This document shows, one piece after another, positions 52,701 to 59,358 of a DNA stretch of 64,000 nt; position 1 is the first letter of the stretch, and each line of letters starts with the position of its first letter. Source of the stretch: Streptomyces sp. NBRC 110028. Its GTDB lineage: Bacteria > Actinomycetota > Actinomycetes > Streptomycetales > Streptomycetaceae. The stretch is taken from positions 1 to 64,000 of the forward strand of contig NZ_BBUZ01000029.1 of assembly GCF_001417735.1 (NCBI RefSeq), read 5' to 3'. A program made the position numbers and the translations under genes. Under the pieces are notes generated by a model. It was not told the DNA's origin. It made no database searches and worked only from the letters and a program-made list of their open reading frames with translations.

Positions 52701-53232
52701 GGCCGACCACCGGGTCTTCCTGGACGAGCTGGGCGCGATGCCGGCGAAGCGGCTGCGGTCGGCCCGGCACGGGGAGACGGTGCTCGTCGCGGGCGCCAAG
52801 GCCGCCACCCAGACCCCGCCGATCCGCTCCGGCCGCCGGGTCATCTTCACCACCCTGGACGACGGTACGGGCCTGGTCGACTGCGCCTTTTTCGACGACA
52901 GCCACGCCGCGTGCGCGCACACCGTCTTCCACTCCTGGCTGCTGCTGGTGCGCGGCGTCGTCCAGCGCCGCGGCCCGCGCAGCCTCAGCGTCGTCGGTTC
53001 GGCCGTGTGGAACCTCGCCGAACTGGCCCGGCTGCGGAGCGAAGGCGGCCTGGAGGCGGTGGCCGCCGAGCTGGCGGGCGCGGGCGCGGACGCGGCCGGC
53101 CCCGAATCCGGCCGCCGCATCCAGCTGTCCACCGGCTACGCCATGCACCCCTGGGCCGACCTCCAGCCCGCGGGCGACCAGTCCGCCACCGGCCGCAAGC
53201 TGTGGCACGCGAGCCCGGGGAGCGCGGGATGA
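49744..53232 (+). CDS. dnaE2: Error-prone DNA polymerase III alpha subunit (DnaE2)
   Basis: A 1162-residue C-family polymerase of the DnaE2 group, responsible for damage-induced mutagenesis. PHP domain at the N-terminus (FTHLHTASGFSMRYGAAHPE), palm with catalytic acidic residues in LPDIDIDVESARRLDVYRAI (~436-455), VAARGSGAGSFVNHLLGI, and FGSYGFCKAHAVAFAVPTYQ. The OB-fold near the C-terminus is VIFTTLDDGTGLVDCAFFDD. ATG 49744 with GGGAGG 5 nt upstream; longer upstream frames have no support. An ATGA overlap couples it to the next gene. Paired with a LexA box. Confidence 0.93.
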   Translation: MPGFTHLHTASGFSMRYGAAHPERLAARAAERGMDAIALTDRDSLAGAVRFARASEAAGVRPLFGVDLAVQAEPPDPGRTARRRTPVRGGAFIDESAPRAVFLARDGAAGWAALCGLVSAAHTGLAHPGSARTGGDGPPLLRWRDLVSTPGALAPVTALLGPDSDVGRALAAGRPDRAARLIAPWRELFGDALRLEAVWHGRAGTGPGSLRLAARTVGFAADQGVRAVLSNAVRYADPGEGPVADVLDAARRLVPIDPRDPASLDSGERWLKGPRDMARAAERVAEAAGLRRDGAHRLLEETARTAAACLVDPEDHIGLGTVHFPEPGLVGAGRRSAERVLRSRCAAAMVLRGHDRDRVRWERLEDELRTIERLGFASYFLTVARVVDDTRALGVRVAARGSGAGSFVNHLLGIAHADPVSCGLLMERFLSVRRAALPDIDIDVESARRLDVYRAIFDRFGAERVATVSMPETYRVRHAVRDVGAALGMDPAEVDRLAKSFPHIRARDARAALAELPELKELREATAEQERFGKLWELVEALDGLPRGIAMHPCGVLLSDAGLLARTPIVPTSGEGFPMSQFDKDDVEELGLLKLDVLGVRMQSAMAHAVAEIRRATGKTVDLDDPSQVRPGDPATYDLIRSTETLGCFQIESPGQRDLLGRLQATSFHDLVVDISLFRPGPVAADMVRPFIDARHGRHPARYPHPDLEDALRETYGVVVFHEQIIKILSIMTGCGRDLADEARRALSDPERQGRVRAWFHAEAGRRGYAAEVLGRTWQIVEAFGSYGFCKAHAVAFAVPTYQSAWLKAHHPAAFYAGLLTHDPGMYPKRLLLADARRRGVPILPLDVNRSGPGYRIELVSGAGDMGVRLALSDVHGISEAETRRIAAGQPYSSLQDLWLRAHPGRPVAERLAQVGALDAFGTGRRDLLLHIAELHRQRGGAHDEGQLPLAETGPPAPAGLPDLDEGERLGAELGILGMDVSRHLMADHRVFLDELGAMPAKRLRSARHGETVLVAGAKAATQTPPIRSGRRVIFTTLDDGTGLVDCAFFDDSHAACAHTVFHSWLLLVRGVVQRRGPRSLSVVGSAVWNLAELARLRSEGGLEAVAAELAGAGADAAGPESGRRIQLSTGYAMHPWADLQPAGDQSATGRKLWHASPGSAG

Positions 53233-54278
53233 CCACCGAAAACCCCCGCGAGCCCCATGAGCCCGGCCGGCCGGCCGAGGCCGTGGCGCATGTGCTGTAC
53301 GTGCGGTTCCAGGGGGAGGGCGTGCTCGCCGAGGACGTCTATCAGGGGCTGCTCGCGCTGCTCGGCGAGGTGACGCCCGTCGTGGAGGCGTTGCCGCCCG
53401 ATGCCGCGCTCGCCGATGTCCGGGGTGCGCTGCGGTATTTCGGGCGGGACGCGGCGGGGCTCGCGGAGATCGTGCGGGTGCGGGCGCTCGCCCGGTACGG
53501 CGTCGACTGCACCGTGGGCGTCGCCGCCAACCCCATGCTCGCCCGCATGGCCGCCCACGACAGCCCGCCGAACACGCCCGGCACGGTCCGTACCGTCCCC
53601 GACGACCCCGACGCCGTCGCCGGGTTCCTGGCCCGTAAGCCGCCCATCGCCCTGCCCGGTGTGGGCCCCGCGACGGCCAGGGCCCTGTGCGCGTACGGGC
53701 TCGACACCACCGAGCGGATCGCCGCCGCGCCGCTGTCCACGCTGCAGCGGATCCTCGGCGCGGCGACCGCGCGCCGGGTGCACGCGTGGGCGCACGGCAT
53801 CGACCCCGCGCCCGTCACCCCGAACGCCCCCGCCCGCGCCATGGGCGCCGAGCACCGCTTCGACCGCGATGAGCTGGACCCGGTCCGGCGGCGCCGGGCG
53901 CTGCTGACGCTCGCCGACGAACTCGGCATCCGGCTGCGCACGAGCGGGCAGATCGCGGCCCGGCTCAGCCTCACCGTCCGGTACGCCGACCGCTCCTCGA
54001 CGACCCGTTCCCGGGCCCTGACCGAGCCGACCGGCCACACCCCGGTGCTGACCGCCACCGCGTACGCGCTGCACGACGCGCTCGGGCTGCAGCGGGCCCG
54101 GGTGCGGTCCATCAGCCTGCGGGCCGAGGGGCTGATGAGCGCCGAACTCGCCTCCCACCAGCTGTCCTTCGACGCCGCGGAGGACAAGGCCCGCCGCGCG
54201 GAGGCCGCCGCCGACCGGGCGCGGGCCCGCTTCGGCGTGTCCGCGGTCCGGCCCGCCGGATTCCTGGACGTCGCGTAA
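53229..54278 (+). CDS. Catalytically degenerate Y-family polymerase protein (ImuB-like)
   Basis: A 349-residue Y-family (DinB/UmuC) relative coupled to dnaE2. Recognisable parts are VGVAANPMLARMAAHDSPPN (~100), LARKPPIALPGVGPATARAL (~136, helix-hairpin-helix) and a little-finger region with AARLSLTVRYADRSSTTRSR. The first catalytic motif, normally H-x-D-x-D-x-F, reads HVLYVRF, and the SxDE motif is also gone (PDAALADV). Polymerase activity is therefore unlikely. This matches ImuB, the adaptor that brings DnaE2 to the beta clamp. No ImuA' gene is adjacent. Confidence 0.8.
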   Translation: MTTENPREPHEPGRPAEAVAHVLYVRFQGEGVLAEDVYQGLLALLGEVTPVVEALPPDAALADVRGALRYFGRDAAGLAEIVRVRALARYGVDCTVGVAANPMLARMAAHDSPPNTPGTVRTVPDDPDAVAGFLARKPPIALPGVGPATARALCAYGLDTTERIAAAPLSTLQRILGAATARRVHAWAHGIDPAPVTPNAPARAMGAEHRFDRDELDPVRRRRALLTLADELGIRLRTSGQIAARLSLTVRYADRSSTTRSRALTEPTGHTPVLTATAYALHDALGLQRARVRSISLRAEGLMSAELASHQLSFDAAEDKARRAEAAADRARARFGVSAVRPAGFLDVA

Positions 54279-54429
54279 CGACGTCGCGCAAGTGCCGCGT
54301 GCGTCGCGCCCCCCGGCGCCCACGCCGTCCATGTGAATGTCACATTCGTGTCACACGGCGTTCAGAAGATGAACTCGCCACCTGGGGCTCCCCTCTGACA
54401 GCACGTCATCAAGTGAAAGGAGCTCACGC

Positions 54430-55176
54430 ATGTTCCGGAAGAGCTCACGTCTGCTCGCCGTGCCGATCGCGGCCGCCGCGCTGACCCTGACCGTCGCCGG
54501 CTATCAGGCCGGGGCGGCCGAGCCGTCCGCCCCGGGCGGCGCGCACCGGTCCGACCGCGCCGCCGACGCGTCGGCCCCGTGTCTGGCCGACGCGACCACG
54601 CTGATCGGCGATCTCGACGGCGACAGCTACCCCGACAAGATCGTCAACCCTGGGCACACCGGCACCGGGATGACGATCCAGTGGGGCGCCAAGGGCGGCT
54701 CGTTCGGCAACAAGGTCCAGGTCAAGGACCTGCTCGGGGCGAAGAAGAGCGAGACCGCGACCGCCGCGGTCGCCGACTTCGGCAACGACGGCACGCTGGA
54801 CATGGTCGTCAACGTCGTCGAGCCGGCCAAGGGGGACGACCCCAACACGGCCCGTCTCGCGGAGGTCCGTCCCGGCCCGCTGAACCGGACGAACCTGCGG
54901 TCGGCCGACGCCCGGCACTCCGACATCGGTGATCACGGCGAGGCCAGGCAGCTGACCATCGCCCGCTACAACGACGACGCCTACCCGGACCTCGCCATCC
55001 TCAACAACGGCGGCGACGGCCAGCTGGACCGGGACGTGCGCCTGTCGAAGCCGGGCGGCGGCCTGGCGGACTTCGACTACGCGGCGTTCCAGAAGTACGG
55101 CGAAGCCGGGTCGCTGTCCGAGCCGCCGGCCATGCCCACCGACGGCTGGAAGCAGTTCTACAAGCCCTGCTCCTGA
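54430..55176 (+). CDS. Secreted FG-GAP/VCBS-repeat protein
   Basis: A 248-residue secreted protein. Signal peptide FRKSSRLLAVPIAAAALTLT...AGAAEP (to about residue 30), then three FG-GAP-like calcium-binding units: GDLDGDSYPDKIVN (~63), ADFGNDGTLDMVVN (~117) and ARYNDDAYPDLAIL (~178). Two Cys (in APCLAD and at the C-terminus, KPCS) could form a disulfide. Function unknown, perhaps adhesion or matrix binding. AAAGGAG precedes ATG 54430. Ends in a shared terminator with ohr. Confidence 0.78.
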   Translation: MFRKSSRLLAVPIAAAALTLTVAGYQAGAAEPSAPGGAHRSDRAADASAPCLADATTLIGDLDGDSYPDKIVNPGHTGTGMTIQWGAKGGSFGNKVQVKDLLGAKKSETATAAVADFGNDGTLDMVVNVVEPAKGDDPNTARLAEVRPGPLNRTNLRSADARHSDIGDHGEARQLTIARYNDDAYPDLAILNNGGDGQLDRDVRLSKPGGGLADFDYAAFQKYGEAGSLSEPPAMPTDGWKQFYKPCS

Positions 55177-55182
55177 CCACCG

Positions 55183-55226
55183 CCGGGCGCCGCGGCAGCT
55201 CCATCGGAAGCTGCCGCGGCGCCCGG
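55183..55226. terminator. Bidirectional terminator
   Basis: Perfect 18-bp stem CCGGGCGCCGCGGCAGCT and its complement with an 8-nt loop, between the converging FG-GAP and ohr genes. Confidence 0.88.
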
Positions 55227-55238
55227 CCGGCCCGACGG

Positions 55239-55655
55239 TTATTCGGCGACCAGCTCGACCTCGATGTTGCCCTGCGTCGCCTTCGAGTACGGGCACACCT
55301 GGTGCGCCTGCTCGACCAGCTTGCGGCCGGCCTCGTTCTCCAGGTCGGCCGGCAGCTCGACGCGCAGCGTCACCTTGAGGGCGAAGCCGCCGTCCGACTC
55401 GTCCTTGCCGATGCCGACCTCGGCGGTGACGGAGATGTCCTTGGTGTCCACCTTGGTCTGGCGGCCGACGAGGCCGAGCGCGCTCGCGAAGCAGGCGGCG
55501 TAGCCGGCGGCGAACAGCTGCTCCGGGTTGGTGCCCGCACCGTCGCCGCCGAGGGCGGGCGGCATCGCGAGGGGCAGGTCGAGCCGGCCGTCGGAGCTGA
55601 CGGCGCGTCCGTCGCGGCCGTTCGCCGTGGCCACCGCGGTGTAGAGCGCATCCAT
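55239..55655 (-). CDS. ohr: Organic hydroperoxide resistance protein Ohr
   Basis: A 138-residue thiol peroxidase of the Ohr/OsmC family. The two catalytic Cys are in FAAGYAACFASALGLVGR (~48-65) and EQAHQVCPYSKATQGNI (~115-131), the Ohr rather than OsmC pattern. It reduces organic hydroperoxides using dihydrolipoyl thiols. ATG 55655. Divergent from ohrR across a 109-nt gap with a perfect operator palindrome. Confidence 0.93.
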   Translation of the reverse strand: MDALYTAVATANGRDGRAVSSDGRLDLPLAMPPALGGDGAGTNPEQLFAAGYAACFASALGLVGRQTKVDTKDISVTAEVGIGKDESDGGFALKVTLRVELPADLENEAGRKLVEQAHQVCPYSKATQGNIEVELVAE

Positions 55656-55724
55656 GAAGACCAATCCCTTTCCAGTCCCGGTGGCCGGGGGAGTCCGGTC
55701 CGATCCGGCAGTGGCAGTAGAGCA

Positions 55725-55739
55725 CACAATTAAATTGTG
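55725..55739. promoter_or_regulatory. OhrR operator
   Basis: CACAATTAAATTGTG: a perfect 7+1+7 palindrome. It resembles the AT-rich OhrR boxes known from other bacteria (TACAATT/AATTGTA). It lies between divergent ohr and ohrR, 25 nt before the ohrR ATG, and is strikingly AT-rich for this genome. Confidence 0.8.
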
Positions 55740-55764
55740 CACAACTAAGAGGTACGCTGGTCAT

Positions 55765-56262
55765 ATGTCATCTCAGCCCGACCCGCTTTCCGCGCAGAGC
55801 GGGGCCGCCACGGAGGACGATCCGCTCCGGCTCGACCTGCAGCTCTGCTTCGCCCTGCACGCCGCCTCGCGCGCTTTCGGCGGCATCTACCGACGGGTGC
55901 TGCGCGACACGGAGTTGACGTACCCGCAGTACCTGGCGCTGCTGGTGCTGTGGGAACACGGCGAGATGCCGGTCAAGCAGCTGGGCGAGTACCTGCGGCT
56001 GGATTCGGGCACCCTGTCGCCGCTGCTCAAGCGCATGCAGTCGGCCGGACTCGTCGAGCGCGAGCGCAGCGCGCACGACGAGCGCTCGGTGACGGTCCGG
56101 CCGACGGCGGAGGGCGTGGCGCTCAAGGAGCGCGCCCGGGAGGTGCCCCTGAAGGTGATCCGGGCCAGCGGTCTGGACAAGGAGGAACTGGTCGATCTGC
56201 GGTCGCGGGTGCAGCGGCTGACGGCGGCGCTCGACGCGGCGCTGGCGGACGAAGAGGCCTGA
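55765..56262 (+). CDS. ohrR: MarR-family peroxide sensor OhrR
   Basis: A 165-residue winged-helix repressor. The sensing Cys is in LDLQLCFALHAASRAFGGIY (~24-43), conserved in OhrR. YPQYLALLVLWEHGEMPVKQ and LDSGTLSPLLKRMQSAGLVE (~78-97) form the DNA-binding domain. Oxidation of the Cys by organic hydroperoxide releases the operator. ATG 55765. The protein probably represses both ohr and itself through the palindrome at 55725-55739. Confidence 0.92.
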   Translation: MSSQPDPLSAQSGAATEDDPLRLDLQLCFALHAASRAFGGIYRRVLRDTELTYPQYLALLVLWEHGEMPVKQLGEYLRLDSGTLSPLLKRMQSAGLVERERSAHDERSVTVRPTAEGVALKERAREVPLKVIRASGLDKEELVDLRSRVQRLTAALDAALADEEA

Positions 56263-56378
56263 GCGCGCCCCCGGCGTACGTGCCCTGCCGCGATCATCGG
56301 CGGCCCGGTGCGGAGGGGAGAGCGTTGCCACACGCCGGGAATGATTGAGCTGTGCCGGGTGGGTGGAAGGTGTCAGGC

Positions 56379-57989
56379 ATGACCGGAAACCATCCCCGCG
56401 CGGGCGCCCGCATGTCCGCCATCGACCTGGTCGAGACCCTCCTCGACCCCGGCAGCCGGCGCGGCTGGGACGAGCCGGTCGAGATCACGACCGCCGATCC
56501 CGACTACCGGGCCGACCTGGAGCGGGCCCGCGAGCGCACCGGGCTCGACGAATCGGTGATCACGGGCGAGGGGCGCCTCGACGGGCGCCGCGTGGCCTAT
56601 GTGGCCTGCGAATTCCGCTTCCTCGCCGGCTCGATCGGGGTCGCGGCGGGGGAGCGGCTGGTCCGCGCCGTCGAGCGCGCCACCGCGGAACGGCTCCCGC
56701 TGCTGGCCGCCCCCGCCTCGGGCGGGACCCGCATGCAGGAGGGCACGGTCGCCTTCCTGCAGATGGTGAAGGTGGCGGCGGCGATAACGGACCACAAGAC
56801 CGCGGGCCTGCCGTACCTGGTGCATGTACGCCACCCCACCACCGGCGGCGTCCTCGCCTCCTGGGGCTCCCTGGGCCACGTCACCGCCGCCGAACCGGGC
56901 GCCCTCATCGGCTTCATGGGCCCGCGGGTGCACGAGGCCCTGTACGGCGAGGAGTTCCCGGCGGGCGTGCAGGTCGCCGAGAACCTGATGAACCACGGCC
57001 TGATCGACGCGGTGCTCCCGACGAGCCGCCTCGCGGAGGTGGCGGCGAGGGTGCTGCGGGTCCTGTGCAAAGACCAGGGCCCGCCGCCCCGGCCCTCGGG
57101 GGATGGTTTTCGGCCAGCCGCCGAACCCCCGGTGGGGCGGGGCGCCGGGACGTCCGCGGACGGCGCGGCCGGGCCCGGCGCCGGGAGCGGGGGAGCCACG
57201 GCGGTGGGGCCCTCGACCGAGGAGTCGATCCGGGCCTCGCGGCGCGGGGACCGGCCCGGGGTGCGGGATCTGCTGCGGGTCGCCGCGCAGGATGTGAGCC
57301 CGCTCAGCGGGACGGGCGCCGGGGAGCACGACCCCGGGCTGCTGCTCGCCCTCGCGCGGGTCGGCGGCGTGCCCTGCGTGGTGCTCGGGCACAACCGGGG
57401 CGGGCGGCGGGGCGGTGGTGGGCGCGCCTCGGCCCAGGACCAGCCGCTCGGGCCCGCCGGACTGCGTACCGCCCGGCGCGGGATGCGCATCGCGGCCGAG
57501 CTGGGGCTGCCGCTGCTCACCGTCATCGACACCGCCGGGGCGGCGCTCAGCCGCGAGGCCGAGGAGGGTGGACTGGCGGGGGAGATCGCCCGGTGTCTCG
57601 CGGACATGGTGACGCTGCCCGCGCCCACCCTCTGCCTGCTGCTCGGCCAGGGCGCGGGCGGGGCCGCGCTCGCGCTGCTGCCCGCCGACCGGGTCGTGGC
57701 GGCGCGGCACGCCTGGCTGTCGCCGCTGCCCCCCGAGGGCGCGTCGGCCATCCTCCACCGCACCACCGAGCGGGCGTACGAGGTCGCCGACCGGCAGGGG
57801 GTGCGCTCCGCCGACCTGCTGGCGGGCGGCATCGTCGACCGCGTCGTGGAGGAGGGCGACGGGGAGGGGTTCCTGGAGCGTCTCGGGCACATCCTCGGCG
57901 CCGAACTCGCCGCCCTGCGCGCCCAGGACCGCGAGGAGCGGCTCGCCGCCCGCCGGGCCCGGCACCGCCGGATCGGGGTGTCGAGTTGA
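56379..57989 (+). CDS. Fused acyl-CoA carboxylase carboxyltransferase (beta-alpha type)
   Basis: A 536-residue protein with two crotonase-like carboxyltransferase halves. The N-terminal half resembles AccD/beta (VACEFRFLAGSIGVAAGERL, APASGGTRMQEGTVAFLQMV, GSLGHVTAAEPGALIGFMGP) and lacks the AccD zinc finger. A Gly/Ala-rich linker lies at ~240-285. The C-terminal half resembles AccA/alpha (GLRTARRGMRIAAELGLPLL, CLLLGQGAGGAALALLPADR). It would transfer carboxyl from biotin to an acyl-CoA with a separate biotin subunit, not encoded here. ATG 56379 has GGAAGG 8 nt upstream; GTG 56352 is possible. Confidence 0.85.
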   Translation: MTGNHPRAGARMSAIDLVETLLDPGSRRGWDEPVEITTADPDYRADLERARERTGLDESVITGEGRLDGRRVAYVACEFRFLAGSIGVAAGERLVRAVERATAERLPLLAAPASGGTRMQEGTVAFLQMVKVAAAITDHKTAGLPYLVHVRHPTTGGVLASWGSLGHVTAAEPGALIGFMGPRVHEALYGEEFPAGVQVAENLMNHGLIDAVLPTSRLAEVAARVLRVLCKDQGPPPRPSGDGFRPAAEPPVGRGAGTSADGAAGPGAGSGGATAVGPSTEESIRASRRGDRPGVRDLLRVAAQDVSPLSGTGAGEHDPGLLLALARVGGVPCVVLGHNRGGRRGGGGRASAQDQPLGPAGLRTARRGMRIAAELGLPLLTVIDTAGAALSREAEEGGLAGEIARCLADMVTLPAPTLCLLLGQGAGGAALALLPADRVVAARHAWLSPLPPEGASAILHRTTERAYEVADRQGVRSADLLAGGIVDRVVEEGDGEGFLERLGHILGAELAALRAQDREERLAARRARHRRIGVSS

Positions 57990-58037
57990 CGGCGCAACAG
58001 GGCCAAACGGGCGTACTCGGCAGCCGAATTGGCAGTC

Positions 58038-58056
58038 TTAGGCATGCCTAACCTAA
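58038..58056. promoter_or_regulatory. Iron box (DmdR1/IdeR-type operator)
   Basis: TTAGGCATGCCTAACCTAA: 14 of 19 positions agree with the streptomycete iron-box consensus as I recall it, including both outer TTAGG/CCTAA ends. TAATCT (58053-58058), 7 nt before GTG 58066, would be a -10 overlapping the box, giving a leaderless, iron-repressed siderophore operon. Confidence 0.82.
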
Positions 58057-58065
58057 TCTCGGCTC

Positions 58066-59358
58066 GTGAACGAGAATGATCTCGACACGGCACCCCGGCC
58101 GTCCCCCACCCCTGCCCACCCCGCGCCGATCCACCTGCTCGCCCTCAACCCCACCGACTCCGTCACCGAAGGCTTCCTCCCCGCCGCCGCCCGCCTCGGA
58201 CTCGCCGTCACCCTCCTCACGGACCAGCCCGAGGCGCACGAGCGCGCGTACGCCCGCCACGCGGCCCGCGGCGGGCGGCTCCCCGCCACGCTCGACATCG
58301 CGCCCTGCGACGTACGGGACTTCCGCGAGGTCATCAGCCGGATCGCCGCCGCCCCCGACGGACGGCGGCCCCGAGCGGTCTTCACCAACAGCGACCACCT
58401 CCAGACCCAGGCCGCCCTCGCAGCCGCCTACTTCGGCCTCCCCGGCAAGGACTGGCGCGCCGCCCTCCGCACCAAGAACAAGGCCGAGCTGCGCCGCGCC
58501 CTCGCCGCGGCCGGTGCCGACACCCTCTGGTCCACCGAACTCGGCACCGGCGACGACCCGTCCACCCTCGCCGCCCTCGACGCGCCCTTCCCCTGCGTCG
58601 TCAAGCCGCGCGAGGGCGTGGCCAGCGAGGACGTCGTCCTCGTCGCCGACACGGCCGCACTCGTCCGCGGCTGCCATGGCATACGCGCCCACCGGCCCGG
58701 CGCGGCGCTGGTGATCGAGGAGTACCTGGACGGCGAACTGCGCACCCTCGAAACCCTCGGCGACGGCCACACCCTCCACGTCCTCGGCGCCTTCCGCACC
58801 GACATCTCCCCACCCCCGCACTTCATCGAGGAACGGCTGCGCCTCCTGCCCGCCCCGCCCCCGCAGCCCCACACCGATCAGGTGCTGGCCCAGCTCCGGG
58901 CGCTGGGCGTGGGATTCGGCGCCTGCCACACGGAATACGTCGTCCAGGGCGACCGGGCCCGCCTCATCGAGGTCAACTACCGCGCCATCGGCGACCAGTG
59001 CGACCTGGTGCTCGCGGAACTCCTCGGCATCCCGCTCTTCGAGCACATCCTCCGCACCCACCTCGGCGAACCGCTCCCGGCCGACCTCGGCGCCCGCACG
59101 GACGGCCGGGTCCGCATGGAGTACGTCACGGCCGACCGCCCCGGCCGCCTTGTCGCCGCCCCGGCGGCGAGCCTGACCGAACGCGACGGCGTACGGCTCG
59201 ACTACCGCCCGCTGCGCGACATCGGCGAGGAACACCCCCTCTACCGCACCAACCGCGACTTCCTCGGCGTCCTGCGCGCGACCGGCACCGACCAGCGCCG
59301 GATCGACGCGGCCGTGACGGAGTTCCTGGCCGCCCACCGCTGGGAGATCGCGTCATGA
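58066..59358 (+). CDS. ATP-grasp ligase of an NIS siderophore cluster (PvsA-like)
   Basis: A 430-residue ATP-grasp enzyme. RTKNKAELRRALAAAGADTL and PFPCVVKPREGVASEDVVLV (~182-201) carry the ATP-binding lysines, VIEEYLDGELRTLETL is the hinge strand, and ARLIEVNYRAIGDQCDLVL (~303) has the Mg-binding residues. It would form an amide bond between a carboxylate and an amine. In vibrioferrin synthesis PvsA has this role. GTG 58066 directly follows a -10/iron box. Overlaps the next gene by ATGA. Confidence 0.85.
   Translation: MNENDLDTAPRPSPTPAHPAPIHLLALNPTDSVTEGFLPAAARLGLAVTLLTDQPEAHERAYARHAARGGRLPATLDIAPCDVRDFREVISRIAAAPDGRRPRAVFTNSDHLQTQAALAAAYFGLPGKDWRAALRTKNKAELRRALAAAGADTLWSTELGTGDDPSTLAALDAPFPCVVKPREGVASEDVVLVADTAALVRGCHGIRAHRPGAALVIEEYLDGELRTLETLGDGHTLHVLGAFRTDISPPPHFIEERLRLLPAPPPQPHTDQVLAQLRALGVGFGACHTEYVVQGDRARLIEVNYRAIGDQCDLVLAELLGIPLFEHILRTHLGEPLPADLGARTDGRVRMEYVTADRPGRLVAAPAASLTERDGVRLDYRPLRDIGEEHPLYRTNRDFLGVLRATGTDQRRIDAAVTEFLAAHRWEIAS

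Noticed and set aside
49675..53208. 1177-codon minus-strand frame opposite dnaE2
   Set aside because: Antisense shadow: no domain recognisable, whereas the plus strand encodes a complete DnaE2.
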